In this document: piece by piece, positions 18,593 to 27,631 of the stretch
Numbering within the stretch: the first letter of the stretch is position 1
Layout: every line of letters begins with the position of its first letter
Origin: Bacteroidales bacterium
GTDB taxonomy: Bacteria; Bacteroidota; Bacteroidia; Bacteroidales; P3
Reading direction: 5' to 3'
Length of the DNA stretch: 64,000 nucleotides
Assembly (NCBI GenBank): GCA_017633985.1
Contig: JAGBOF010000012.1
Span: forward strand, 34,662-98,661
Notes under the pieces: model-generated
What the model was told of the DNA's origin: nothing
The model's database searches: none
The model's input: only the letters and a program-made list of their open reading frames with translations
Made by a program: the position numbers and the translations under genes

Positions 18593-19171
18593 TTAAAATC
18601 TTTCTTCTGCCTTTTTCCAATCAACAAGTTCCCAAAAAGATTCCAAATATTTAGGTCTTGCGTTTTGTTTATCCAAATAATATGCGTGTTCCCACACGTC
18701 ACAAACCAATATAGGGGTTAAACCGTCCGTTAAAGGGTTGCCTGCATTGGATTTTTGCACAATTGAAAGTTTGTTTTGGCTGTCTTTAACCAACCAACAC
18801 CAACCTGAACCGAATAAACCGACACTCATCTTGGTAAATTCGGCTTTAAAGTTCTCAAATGAGCCGAATGTTTCCTCTATTGCTGCTGCTAATTTGCCCG
18901 AAGGTGCTTTTTGATGATCGGGTGTCAAGCATTGCCAATAAAAATCGTGATTCCAAACCTGTGCGGCATTGTTAAAAATACTGCCTTTTGATGATTTGAC
19001 GATTTCTTCCAATGTCATGTCTTTGTATTCCGTACCTTCAATCAATGTATTCAACGTATTAACGTATGTTTGATGGTGTTTGCCGTAATGGAATTCCAAT
19101 GTTTTTTCGCTTATATGCGGTTCCAATGCATTAATTGCAAACGGTAATGCCTTCAATGTGAATTCTGCCAT
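18593..19171 (-). CDS. sodB: Superoxide dismutase (Fe/Mn)
   Basis: Cytosolic enzyme of 192 residues that converts superoxide to oxygen and peroxide. The metal ligands are seen as His28 (EFHYGKHHQTY), the NHDFYW histidine and the DVWEHAYY aspartate and histidine. The spacing and the AAQVWNHDFYWQCL stretch fit the iron or cambialistic group; the choice of metal cannot be fixed by eye. It has its own promoter (19216-19246), as an oxidative stress gene in an anaerobe would. Confidence 0.95.
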   Translation of the reverse strand: MAEFTLKALPFAINALEPHISEKTLEFHYGKHHQTYVNTLNTLIEGTEYKDMTLEEIVKSSKGSIFNNAAQVWNHDFYWQCLTPDHQKAPSGKLAAAIEETFGSFENFKAEFTKMSVGLFGSGWCWLVKDSQNKLSIVQKSNAGNPLTDGLTPILVCDVWEHAYYLDKQNARPKYLESFWELVDWKKAEERF

Positions 19172-19215
19172 AATATTATTGTTGTTTAGTGTTTTTATTA
19201 CTTAATTTACGGTTG

Positions 19216-19246
19216 CAAAGATAGAAATAATTTCCGTGTACAGCAA
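19216..19246 (-). promoter_or_regulatory. Promoter of sodB
   Basis: On the reverse strand TTG (19244-19246) precedes TATCTTTG (19216-19223) by 20 bases, close to the Bacteroidota consensus, 45 bases before the sodB ATG. Confidence 0.65.
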
Positions 19247-19330
19247 TTTTTCAGAAAAATATTTCGTAAAAATTGCATCATCATGGTTAATTAACCCGAT
19301 AATCCGCTGATGCAAAAAATTCTTATTTTC

Positions 19331-19362
19331 TTTTGTAAAAATAAATATTATTTATAATTTTG
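19331..19362 (+). promoter_or_regulatory. Promoter of pgi
   Basis: TTTTG (19331-19335), a 19-base spacer and TAATTTTG (19355-19362) match the Bacteroidota consensus, 28 bases before the pgi start codon. Confidence 0.75.
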
Positions 19363-19390
19363 TAATTCAATAACTAAAATATTTCATATT

Positions 19391-20692
19391 ATGAATTTTA
19401 ATGTAACATTTTGTGAAAAAGATAAACCGCTTAACAACGAAATAAATTTATTGAATGAAAAGGCGGTAAAATCACTTGAGTTGCTGAAAAATAAAAACGG
19501 GAAAGGTAACGGTTTTTTAGGTTGGGTGGATTTACCCGAAGAAATAACCGAAAAAGATCTGCAGGAAATTACCTCATGTGCCGAAGAAATCCGTAAAAAA
19601 TGCGATATATTTGTCGTAGCGGGCATAGGCGGTTCGTATTTAGGTGCAAGGGCGGTCATAGAAGCCTTGAAACATAACTTTGATTACGCTCTTGAGGAAC
19701 GAAAATCGCCTTTAATTCTTTACGCAGGCAACACCTTAAGCGAGGATTACACAAAAGATTTGTTGGATGTGCTTGACAAAAAAGATTATTGCCTTTGCGT
19801 TATCTCCAAATCGGGAACTACTACCGAGACTGCAGTAACTTTCCGCATATTGCGCCATCATCTTGAAAACAAATACGGTCACAGCGAAGCCGTCAAACGT
19901 ATTGTAGCCGTAACCGACCGTCAAAAAGGAGTATTGAAATCAATTGCTGACAAAGAAGGCTATAAAACATTCGTAATCCCCGACAATGTCGGAGGCAGAT
20001 ATTCGGTTCTGACTCCCGTAGGCTTGATTCCTATTGCCGTTGCGGGATTTGACATAAGCAAATTGGTAAAAGGTGCGTGCTATATGAGAAAAGAAATTCT
20101 TGAAAACACTGATTGCAAAACCAATATTGCACTTCATTACGCCGTTACACGCAACTATTTATACAACATAGGAAAAGAAATAGAGTTATTGGTCAATTAC
20201 CAGCCTAATTTGGTGTATTTCAGCGAGTGGTTCAAGCAATTGTACGGTGAAAGCGAAGGAAAAGAAAACAAAGGTCTGTTTCCTGCAAGTGTAAGCAATA
20301 CTACGGATTTGCATTCTATGGGACAGTACATTCAACAGGGAAAACGCCTTATGTTTGAGACGGTTTTGCACGTTGAAAACACGGATAAACATGCTGCATT
20401 GCCTGTTCAGGAAATTGATGACGACAAATTGAACTACTTAAAAGACTTTTCATTGACTCAAATCAATCACAAAGCAGAAGAAGGTACCAAAGCGGCACAT
20501 TTGGACGGCGGAGTAAGCCAATTGCAAATAAGTATTGACAGGATAAACGAAGAAAACATAGGACGGATGATCTATTTCTTTGAAGCGGCATGCGGAATAA
20601 GCGGATATATGCTGGACATTAACCCGTTTGATCAACCCGGCGTGGAATTCTATAAGAAAAATATGTTTGCCTTATTAGGAAAAAAGGATTGA
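19391..20692 (+). CDS. pgi: Glucose-6-phosphate isomerase
   Basis: Glycolytic enzyme (433 residues) that interconverts glucose-6-phosphate and fructose-6-phosphate. The SIS-fold motif VVAGIGGSYLGARAVIEAL, the KSGTTTET phosphate-binding loop, the TDRQKGVL segment and the C-terminal NPFDQPGVEFYKKNMF are all typical of the short bacterial form. It is monocistronic: a promoter lies just upstream and an array just downstream. Confidence 0.97.
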   Translation: MNFNVTFCEKDKPLNNEINLLNEKAVKSLELLKNKNGKGNGFLGWVDLPEEITEKDLQEITSCAEEIRKKCDIFVVAGIGGSYLGARAVIEALKHNFDYALEERKSPLILYAGNTLSEDYTKDLLDVLDKKDYCLCVISKSGTTTETAVTFRILRHHLENKYGHSEAVKRIVAVTDRQKGVLKSIADKEGYKTFVIPDNVGGRYSVLTPVGLIPIAVAGFDISKLVKGACYMRKEILENTDCKTNIALHYAVTRNYLYNIGKEIELLVNYQPNLVYFSEWFKQLYGESEGKENKGLFPASVSNTTDLHSMGQYIQQGKRLMFETVLHVENTDKHAALPVQEIDDDKLNYLKDFSLTQINHKAEEGTKAAHLDGGVSQLQISIDRINEENIGRMIYFFEAACGISGYMLDINPFDQPGVEFYKKNMFALLGKKD

Positions 20693-20750
20693 AATACCGA
20701 TTTTATCAACCTATAAACACGTTTTTTTACAGTAAAAAAACATCATAAAA

Positions 20751-20850
20751 AAATAAGACGCCGTTTTAATAAATTTTTATCGCTGATTAGAAAATTTTTA
20801 TCGCTGATTAATTTATTAAAACGGCGTTTTAATATTTTTTTACGCCGTCT
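20751..20850. repeat. 21-bp module array F, convergent junction
   Basis: Five modules with centres 20761, 20783, 20804, 20824 and 20845. ACGCCGTTTTAATAAATT (20758-20775) and its exact reverse complement (20810-20827) form an 18-bp stem whose loop holds two copies of the ATCGCTGATTA module. It lies between the ends of pgi and the MORN-repeat gene. Confidence 0.88.
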
Positions 20851-20901
20851 TTTTTCAGTCTTTTGTAACTTGCGGAATTTCAGACGGTAATTCCTGCTGT
20901 T

Positions 20902-21912
20902 TTAATCGCGGCTAAACAGCGAATTCAGAAGCTTTAATCCGTCTTTATCAGGCATGATTTTCTCTCCGCAGTCAAACGTTGTCTTAACACTGCCGTCGGC
21001 ATTCACGCCCTGCACAGTGTTTATATTAATATACAGTTCGCTTTTTTCGTTTATACGGTAGAAAACATTGTTATCCGTCAAAGGTATAATACTTCCCAAT
21101 GAATTAAAAACGTTTATCCTGTCTCCGCTTGTAAGAATGATTTGCGACTGTTTGCCTGCCTGTCTTATCACGGCAATATCGCTTTGCTCTGTTTCCTTAA
21201 CGCCTTGTTGAACGTTCAATAGCAAAAGATCGGACGTTAAAGAATCGTTTACATACGTCAATTTCCTAACAAGTACAGATGACATGTCGTACACATTCCA
21301 TTTTCCTTCTCTTTTACCGTTTTTGAACTGCCCCTGCGTTCTTAAAACATCATCAGGATAAAATTCTTTGTAATCTCCGTCCAATTCACCGTCCTTATAA
21401 TTGGCTTTTATGTAACCGTCTTCGTACAAAGTCTTGAAATAAGCTCCGTTTTTTACACCTTTAACATATTCTGTCTGCTCTATAAGGTCCTTACCCTGCG
21501 TATCCCACTTTTTTTCCGTACCGTCTTTAAGATTATTCTTGTAATTCTCCTGCGAAATCATTATACCCTTTTCTGTATAATACGTCCAAACGCCTTCCTT
21601 CTTCTTATTGAAGTAATCTCCTTCCGCTTTAATGCGTCCGTTAGGGTACATAAGTAAAGTATGGGTCTTTTTGCCACCGTCGGAATATATATTCTTCATA
21701 TCAACTGCACCTTTACGGTTGTAATATGTGAATGTATCCACGGGGATATCGTTTTTGAACTGTCCTTTGTATACAATTCTGCCCTTATCATCCTTTTTAA
21801 TCCATTCACCCTGCTTTCTGCCTTTATCATCAGTCACGTTCTGGGCATAAGAAGGCAATCCAGCGCAAACTAACAATCCAAAAGCCAAAATAAATGCCTG
21901 CTGTCTTTTCAT
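20902..21912 (-). CDS. Exported MORN-repeat (YwqK-like) protein
   Basis: A 336-residue protein with an N-terminal signal peptide (residues 1-23, ending SYAQ) and about seven MORN-type repeats such as GRKQGEWIKKDDKGRIVYKG, GRIKAEGDYFNKKKEGVWTY and GQFKNGKREGKWNVY. The last 90 residues form a separate domain with no recognised motif. Secreted MORN-repeat proteins are common in Bacteroidota and of unknown role. It is the last gene after gmhA and gmhB, 15 bases from gmhB. Confidence 0.8.
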   Translation of the reverse strand: MKRQQAFILAFGLLVCAGLPSYAQNVTDDKGRKQGEWIKKDDKGRIVYKGQFKNDIPVDTFTYYNRKGAVDMKNIYSDGGKKTHTLLMYPNGRIKAEGDYFNKKKEGVWTYYTEKGIMISQENYKNNLKDGTEKKWDTQGKDLIEQTEYVKGVKNGAYFKTLYEDGYIKANYKDGELDGDYKEFYPDDVLRTQGQFKNGKREGKWNVYDMSSVLVRKLTYVNDSLTSDLLLLNVQQGVKETEQSDIAVIRQAGKQSQIILTSGDRINVFNSLGSIIPLTDNNVFYRINEKSELYININTVQGVNADGSVKTTFDCGEKIMPDKDGLKLLNSLFSRD

Positions 21913-21927
21913 TTTATATTACGTTGT

Positions 21928-22464
21928 TTATTTGTTATTATCTTTTAATGTCTTTGCGTATGCAATCAAACTGTCAAAACACTCGTCCGTCAAATCCTTA
22001 TCTATATCCGTTTCAGTCTTATTGTCAATAAAAACCGTATGCATGCCGCATCTTTTACCGAAAAGCATATCCGACATACTGTCACCTACCATTACGCTGT
22101 CGGAAAATACAATCTGCGGAAAATCACGTGCAGCCATAAATGCCATACCCACATTAGGTTTTCTGTTAGGCGAAGACACGTCTTTCAAATCAGGACAATG
22201 ATAAACCTTATCTATCCTTCCGCCGCTTAAGCGTATATCTTCAAGCATCTTTTCGGTAAGACGTTCAAAATCCTCCTCGCTCATCAATCCTTTTCCTATA
22301 CCCTGCTGATTGGAAACTATAAATATACGGTCAAAACAGGAGTTAAAAATCTTCAAAGCCTCTTTTACGCCGTCTATAAACACGAATTCATCATATGAAA
22401 GGATGTATCCGCCCATTTTTCTGACGTTTATAACTCCGTCCCTGTCTAAAAACAAAGTTTTCAT
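21928..22464 (-). CDS. gmhB: HAD phosphatase, D,D-heptose 1,7-bisphosphate phosphatase type
   Basis: HAD-superfamily phosphatase of 178 residues. Motif I is FLDRDGVINV (D7 nucleophile, D9), motif II is IVSNQQG, and VMVGDSMSDM carries the last acidic residues. The zinc-loop cysteines of some GmhB proteins are reduced to a single HCPD. It is 21 bases downstream of gmhA, which makes the heptose-bisphosphatase role in ADP-heptose synthesis the best reading; the related histidinol-phosphatase domain is the alternative. Confidence 0.85.
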   Translation of the reverse strand: MKTLFLDRDGVINVRKMGGYILSYDEFVFIDGVKEALKIFNSCFDRIFIVSNQQGIGKGLMSEEDFERLTEKMLEDIRLSGGRIDKVYHCPDLKDVSSPNRKPNVGMAFMAARDFPQIVFSDSVMVGDSMSDMLFGKRCGMHTVFIDNKTETDIDKDLTDECFDSLIAYAKTLKDNNK

Positions 22465-22485
22465 AGTTGTATTAAAACACTGTTT

Positions 22486-23064
22486 TTACTTCTTATCCCC
22501 GAATAAAGCGCTTTCGGTCAGTTCGCATATAATATGACCTATCATAATATGCGCTTCCTGAATACGCGGAGTATCCAAAGAAGGTACATCAAGCAATATG
22601 TCCGCACAATCTTTCATCTTTCCGCCGCCTTTCCCCGTAAAAGCAATCGTATGCATCCCTTTTAGTTTGGCCTGCTGCATGGCAAGTATCACATTGCGCG
22701 AATTACCCGAAGTAGATATGCCAACAAGTACGTCATTCTGCCTTCCGCTGGCTTTGATCATTCGTTCGAAGACCTGATCATACGAATAATCATTGGCAAC
22801 CGCCGTAAGAAAAGAAGTATTTACATGCAATGCTTCGGCATAAAGCGGAGGTCTGTCAAAATAAAAACGTCCCGACAATTCCGCAGCCAGATGTTGGGCA
22901 TCTGCGGCACTTCCTCCGTTGCCGCAAAACAATACTTTTCCGTTTGCTTTATAGGTTGAAACAATCATATCGGCACATTGTTGTATTCTTTCTGCAAAAT
23001 GCGGATCTGACAATATATCCTGTTTCACTCTTATTGACTGTTCTATAGCCTGTTGTACTCTCAT
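22486..23064 (-). CDS. gmhA: Phosphoheptose isomerase
   Basis: SIS-domain enzyme of 192 residues that turns sedoheptulose-7-phosphate into D-glycero-D-manno-heptose-7-phosphate, the first step to the ADP-heptose of lipopolysaccharide core. Typical are LFCGNGGSAADAQHLAAELSG, TSFLTAVANDYSYDQVFERM and VGISTSGNSRNV. It leads a small unit gmhA-gmhB-MORN protein. The upstream array G separates it from the glycosyltransferase gene. Confidence 0.92.
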   Translation of the reverse strand: MRVQQAIEQSIRVKQDILSDPHFAERIQQCADMIVSTYKANGKVLFCGNGGSAADAQHLAAELSGRFYFDRPPLYAEALHVNTSFLTAVANDYSYDQVFERMIKASGRQNDVLVGISTSGNSRNVILAMQQAKLKGMHTIAFTGKGGGKMKDCADILLDVPSLDTPRIQEAHIMIGHIICELTESALFGDKK

Positions 23065-23093
23065 AACATTCTGTTTTTATATAATCTCAAAAT

Positions 23094-23175
23094 AAAACGC
23101 CTTTTCAGTAAAATAAAACGCTGTCTTAATTTTTTAAAACGCCGTTTTAATTTCTTTAAACGCCTTCTTTTTAAA
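23094..23175. repeat. 21-bp module array G, glycosyltransferase/gmhA junction
   Basis: Four modules with centres 23100, 23121, 23142 and 23163, every step exactly 21 bp, all of the AAAACGCCGTTTTAATTT type with changes in the right arm. The last module runs into the stop codon of the glycosyltransferase gene at 23171. Confidence 0.86.
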
Positions 23176-24127
23176 AATTAGTTTCCTTTTCAATTAAGTA
23201 ATTATTCCTTGTAGGCGAATTTCTGCCGATAAGTTCTGCCAGAAAGCCCACCAAAAACAACTGAATACCTATTGCAATAGTGCAAAGCGATATATAAAAA
23301 TAAGTAGTATCGGTTATACGCCGCATAGGCATGCCTATACAAATGGCATGCAGTTTTTGGATACCCAGAACCAATGCTGCAGCAATTCCTATTATAAACA
23401 TAATTGACCCAACCGCTCCGAAAAAGTGCATAGGCTTCTTACTAAATTTGGAAACAAACATTATACTCATCAAATCCAGATAACCGTTGATAAATCTGCT
23501 CATTCCGAATTTGGAAACTCCGAATTGGCGTTTGCGGTGCTGGACAACCTTTTCTCCGATATTTGTAAAACCAGCCCATTTAGCAATAACTGGTATGTAA
23601 CGGTGCATCTCGCCGTAAACTTCTATGGATTTGACAACCTCTTTCTTATATGCTTTCAATCCGCAATTGAAATCGTGAAGTTTGATTCCGCTTAACACTC
23701 TCGTAGTTGCATTAAACAACTTACTCGGAAGATTCTTTGCCAATTTGGAATCATATCTCTTTTTCTTCCAACCCGATACCAAATCATAACCGTCTTGTTT
23801 TATCATTCTGTAAAGCTCCGGTATTTCGTCAGGACTGTCCTGTAAGTCAGCATCCATGGTTATTACCACATCGCCACTGCAATGCTCAAAACCGACATTC
23901 AACGCCGCACTCTTACCGTAATTCCTGCGGAATTTAATACCTCTTATATTCGGATTGTTTGCCGATAAACGTTCTATCTCTTTATAAGAAGAATCCTTAC
24001 TTCCGTCATCAACCATGATTATCTCGTAAGAATATCCGTTTGAATCCATAACCTTTTTTATCCAATCGGTTAAAGGACCTATTGATTCTTCTTCATTGTA
24101 CAGCGGTACTATAACTGATATATCCAT
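23171..24127 (-). CDS. Family 2 glycosyltransferase, polyprenol-phosphate sugar type
   Basis: GT-A fold enzyme of 318 residues with two C-terminal membrane helices (about 230-255 and 275-300). The N-terminal VIVPLYNEEES, MDADLQDSPDE (metal-binding DxD region) and the RRNYGKSAALNVGF segment are typical of GtrB/DPM1-like enzymes that load a sugar onto undecaprenyl phosphate at the inner membrane. It follows two DUF4199 genes within 20 bases, a common Bacteroidota grouping. Confidence 0.88.
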   Translation of the reverse strand: MDISVIVPLYNEEESIGPLTDWIKKVMDSNGYSYEIIMVDDGSKDSSYKEIERLSANNPNIRGIKFRRNYGKSAALNVGFEHCSGDVVITMDADLQDSPDEIPELYRMIKQDGYDLVSGWKKKRYDSKLAKNLPSKLFNATTRVLSGIKLHDFNCGLKAYKKEVVKSIEVYGEMHRYIPVIAKWAGFTNIGEKVVQHRKRQFGVSKFGMSRFINGYLDLMSIMFVSKFSKKPMHFFGAVGSIMFIIGIAAALVLGIQKLHAICIGMPMRRITDTTYFYISLCTIAIGIQLFLVGFLAELIGRNSPTRNNYLIEKETNF

Positions 24128-24147
24128 TTTTATTATTCTGTTATTTT

Positions 24148-24693
24148 TTATTTCAATTTATTATTTTTATTTACCGTTTCGGCTTTCTCTGTTCTTAAGA
24201 AAACAGCCACAAGCAACGACCACAATACAGCCATTATCACATTATATATAATGGATTGCAATGCTATTGCCGAAGGTTTGGTCATTGCGGCAAACTGTTG
24301 CGGAGTATATTCTGCATATTCGGGTATTTTTTGCAGAGTCTGTCCGCATCTTAGCGGCATCTGCGTATCTATTGCGGCAGAATATAAATACATAAACATT
24401 CCGTATATAACCGCTCCGATAACTGCCGAATAAAATCCGATTAAAAAACCTTCTTTAAGGGTCATCTTACCTTGAGGCAATCCTGCTCTGTATAAATAAA
24501 CAATAACTACCGTAAATAGTAACAATGCTATATTGTCAGACATAGTTACAGGTGAGGACGGAAGGTAATTTAACAGATATTTCAACAATGCAAACAAACA
24601 AAGGGCAACACCCAATGCCAATCCGTATCCCAATGACTTCTTTTTATAATTTCCGTATATGACGGAATTGTATTTTCTCAAGATTCTTTTCAT
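24148..24693 (-). CDS. DUF4199 membrane protein (second)
   Basis: A 181-residue inner-membrane protein with four hydrophobic helices (near residues 22-42, 53-69, 83-103 and 155-175). The pattern of a helix pair, a KMTLKEGFLIGFYSAVIGAV segment and a long loop matches DUF4199. Function unknown. Its start codon directly abuts the stop of the preceding DUF4199 gene; the pair precedes the glycosyltransferase and may aid its membrane work. Confidence 0.8.
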   Translation of the reverse strand: MKRILRKYNSVIYGNYKKKSLGYGLALGVALCLFALLKYLLNYLPSSPVTMSDNIALLLFTVVIVYLYRAGLPQGKMTLKEGFLIGFYSAVIGAVIYGMFMYLYSAAIDTQMPLRCGQTLQKIPEYAEYTPQQFAAMTKPSAIALQSIIYNVIMAVLWSLLVAVFLRTEKAETVNKNNKLK

Positions 24694-25212
24694 CTATCTT
24701 CCGTAAATTTTTCTGTTAAGCGAAATAACGGCAGCCAAAAACAAGGTGTAAATCATGCTGCTTATAAAAGAAGTTATGTACATCGAAAAAACAAATGCCC
24801 CTTTAAACAACGGCATGGTCTGCGGAGTCAATATCTGCGAATAATCGGCATTAAAACCTGTTTTCATCACCTGCGTAACATTATTCATGTACACCTGAAA
24901 GAAAAGAGGGTCTAATTTAGTTATACGCAACAGAAAATAAACTGCGTAAAACAGCGCCACAATCAATGCGGAATAAAATCCCATGGACATAATCTTCGAA
25001 AACTTCAGTTGTTCCTCGATATGCTCCTTTTTATATGATATAATCATGTAACCTATCAGCAAAACATCGGCGATAAAATACAGGTCGTTGAAATACAACA
25101 TCCTTTCCCAACCTGTAAAGAAACCCGTTACATACCACATAAAGGTTACAAAACCTATTATGCTGCCCCATCTGAAGGTAAATTTCATATATTCTTTTCT
25201 GTCCTCTGTCAT
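24694..25212 (-). CDS. DUF4199 membrane protein (first)
   Basis: A 172-residue paralogue of the next gene, again with four membrane helices and the KFSKIMSMGFYSALIVALFYAVYF segment that corresponds to the GFLIGFYSAVIGAV part of its partner. It is the first gene of a DUF4199-DUF4199-glycosyltransferase unit. The duplication is old, since the two differ over most of their length. Function unknown. Confidence 0.8.
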   Translation of the reverse strand: MTEDRKEYMKFTFRWGSIIGFVTFMWYVTGFFTGWERMLYFNDLYFIADVLLIGYMIISYKKEHIEEQLKFSKIMSMGFYSALIVALFYAVYFLLRITKLDPLFFQVYMNNVTQVMKTGFNADYSQILTPQTMPLFKGAFVFSMYITSFISSMIYTLFLAAVISLNRKIYGR

Positions 25213-25263
25213 TAAAATCTCACTTTTTATATTCTAAAAAATCAACAAGGCTTATTTTAAAAT

Positions 25264-25326
25264 TAAAACAACGTTTCAGTAAAATAATCTGCGATATAAT
25301 TTCAGCGAAACGGCGTTTTATTTTAC
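25264..25326. repeat. 21-bp module array H, overlapping a stop codon
   Basis: Three modules with centres at about 25271, 25292 and 25313, exactly 21 bp apart. The last module, GAAACGGCGTTTTATTTTACC, includes the stop codon of the DUF4838 gene at 25318-25320, so array sequence reaches into coding DNA. Confidence 0.78.
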
Positions 25327-27570
25327 CGTTATCTCATCAAGGAATACCCAAGACGGTTTCGTATAACAATGATGCCATACAGGAAGCGTTTTAGTTCCCT
25401 TAACAATGAAGCGGATATAGCGGAAATTTCCGTTACTTTGGAATTTATATTCTTTAGTTGCAGGAGCATAGCGGTTATATCCGTCTCCGTCAATTTCTCC
25501 TAATGAAACAAAAGTCTTATTGTCCGAACTTACCTGACATTCCACCGACTTGGGATGAAGAATCCAGGCAGATGATTTGCAAAGTGATGATATGGCTATC
25601 TCTTTGTTGTTTACCTCCTGTTCTAAATCAACATCAAGTGTAACGTCTTCGCCCCACCATCCTAACCAAAGCATTTTGTAGTCATCCGATCCTATAACTC
25701 CGTCGGTCAAAGTTGAAAGTTTACCTGACGAATACTGCTCTGACGGCATTATATCGGCAGTTACTTTTTTACAAAATGCAAGATTGGAAGCCAAATCTGC
25801 GTCAAGCATACGTTTAGTTGTTGAGTAATATTCTTCAGGTGACAAACCCTTTTCGTTAATATCTGTAACATCATATTCAATGCAAGCTTTATGCATATTT
25901 TCAAGCTTTTGAGCCATATCTTTTCTGACAACCCATTTATCACCCTGCTTTTCAAACCAACCGTTTGCGCCGTACATATCTGTTTTTGCTATCTCCATAA
26001 CGGCATAATCCACAGGAATACGGCATATTGCGACACGGAGCGAATATACACTGTCTTCTTTGACAGCATCTGCCGCTTTATCAAACAACATTGACCATTT
26101 ATCCAAATTTTCTTTAGTTAAAATATTGTCTTTATACCGAATAGGCGAACCGTATATATCCAAAACTACCTGATGTTTATATTTAACAGCCGTAGACTCA
26201 ATATCTCTTATATATTGCAATACATAATCCGATGCTTTTCCGTAATAATTGCGGCAAAATTCCTCTACCGTGCCGTCAAAATCAACATTAGGATCCCACA
26301 ACAATTTAGCAATCAAATAATTCTTCAATTCCGCAAACTCATGTCCTCTGTCACAGTTGGCTTGTTGAAAATGTTGGTTAGTATTATTGGAAACAAAGAA
26401 TTGAATATTCGGTTGGAGTGTGTGCAAATTCGGAAAAGGACAGAAATAATAGTCAAAATCACATTCATAATCCCAAAGGAAGATGTTTTTTGCGGCTTTA
26501 CCCCATTGAACCAAATCATAACCGAAACTACCTTCCTTTTCACCCTGTTCTTCAATAGTAGTATTCCTGTCAACCTCAATACTGCACAACATAATCTGCA
26601 CATTGTCTTCTATTTTCATGTTCTCCGGACATTTCCTTGAGAAACGGTAAGCCAGAGTTGAAATAATCTTATCCGGAAATTCCTTTGCAATCTTATTAAC
26701 CAAATAAATAACCGGAGCGGCTGCCGACTTGTGCTCGTCAATCAGCTTTTGACATTTGTCACATTGACAAACAATGTCGTTATCTTCCTGCGAAACGCTC
26801 CAGACTTTGCCTTCAGGCTGAACAATCATAGCCATAACTAAATTGTCCTTAACAATATTGAACACATCTTCGTTGGTCCAGCATACTTGTTCCCTGCTAC
26901 GCTCGCCGTTTACCAAAGCAAAATATTCAGGATGGGTATCAAAGTATTCATGAGGAGAACAAATCCTCAAAATTGTATGAACATAATAGTCATACGCAAA
27001 CATTTCGTATGTAGTATTGGCTTTAAGCCAACGTTTCATATTATCATCCTTACGGACAAACAAACTATTTACATTTCTGTAAGAATTAGGGGTTGTATAT
27101 GTGTAAGAATCAAAATCTCTTAAGGTCAGATTGCTGTCAATAGGGAAATAGTCACAATCCCGTGTAAACTTACGTACGCCTAAATACTTTTCCATAAAAT
27201 CAATTACGGAATACATTGTGTACGCATCGTCTTTGCAATTGAAATATAAGGAACTGCCTTTGCGTTGTACGCTGATAGTGTTGTCTTGGGTGCAAAGAAA
27301 GGCATTAGGTGTTGTATTGCCTATATGTATTTCCTCTTTATGGGTTTTTCTGCACTTATTGACGATTGGAATTTTAGCACCGCTGATTTTATATATGTAT
27401 TCCTGCAATGTTTGTGCCGCATAAAGTTCATTATCCGTTGGCTTTGCGGGAATGATTATATGATATTTTGTAATGCCTTGCCTGCTAAATACCACATCTT
27501 TGCTTTTACGGGTACTTGAGCATGAACTCATCAAGACAGCTATTAATAATATTATAAAAATTCTTTTCAT
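25318..27570 (-). CDS. DUF4838 lipoprotein
   Basis: A 750-residue exported protein. With the start at 27570 it begins MKRIFIILLIAVLMSSCSST, a lipoprotein signal with the lipobox cysteine. Residues 40-140 resemble the N-terminal domain of alpha-glucuronidase and family 20 hydrolases; the centre matches DUF4838, and the last 130 residues look like an F5/8 type C carbohydrate-binding domain. A role on complex glycans is likely but no catalytic residue could be assigned. An upstream ATG at 27594 sits inside the -7 box and was rejected. Confidence 0.8.
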   Translation of the reverse strand: MKRIFIILLIAVLMSSCSSTRKSKDVVFSRQGITKYHIIIPAKPTDNELYAAQTLQEYIYKISGAKIPIVNKCRKTHKEEIHIGNTTPNAFLCTQDNTISVQRKGSSLYFNCKDDAYTMYSVIDFMEKYLGVRKFTRDCDYFPIDSNLTLRDFDSYTYTTPNSYRNVNSLFVRKDDNMKRWLKANTTYEMFAYDYYVHTILRICSPHEYFDTHPEYFALVNGERSREQVCWTNEDVFNIVKDNLVMAMIVQPEGKVWSVSQEDNDIVCQCDKCQKLIDEHKSAAAPVIYLVNKIAKEFPDKIISTLAYRFSRKCPENMKIEDNVQIMLCSIEVDRNTTIEEQGEKEGSFGYDLVQWGKAAKNIFLWDYECDFDYYFCPFPNLHTLQPNIQFFVSNNTNQHFQQANCDRGHEFAELKNYLIAKLLWDPNVDFDGTVEEFCRNYYGKASDYVLQYIRDIESTAVKYKHQVVLDIYGSPIRYKDNILTKENLDKWSMLFDKAADAVKEDSVYSLRVAICRIPVDYAVMEIAKTDMYGANGWFEKQGDKWVVRKDMAQKLENMHKACIEYDVTDINEKGLSPEEYYSTTKRMLDADLASNLAFCKKVTADIMPSEQYSSGKLSTLTDGVIGSDDYKMLWLGWWGEDVTLDVDLEQEVNNKEIAISSLCKSSAWILHPKSVECQVSSDNKTFVSLGEIDGDGYNRYAPATKEYKFQSNGNFRYIRFIVKGTKTLPVWHHCYTKPSWVFLDEITVK

Positions 27571-27591
27571 CGTCATTGTTGTTTTTAATTC

Positions 27592-27599
27592 CAAATATA
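27592..27599 (-). promoter_or_regulatory. -7 box of the DUF4838 gene
   Basis: Reverse-strand TATATTTG matches TANNTTTG, about 22 bases before the chosen start codon. The -33 element is poor. Confidence 0.55.
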
Positions 27600-27631
27600 C
27601 CCAAACTTATAATAACAGCATATATTTCTCC

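Noticed and set aside
27571..27594. Earlier start of the DUF4838 lipoprotein
   Set aside because: The ATG lies in the -7 box; the ATG at 27570 gives a clean lipoprotein signal.
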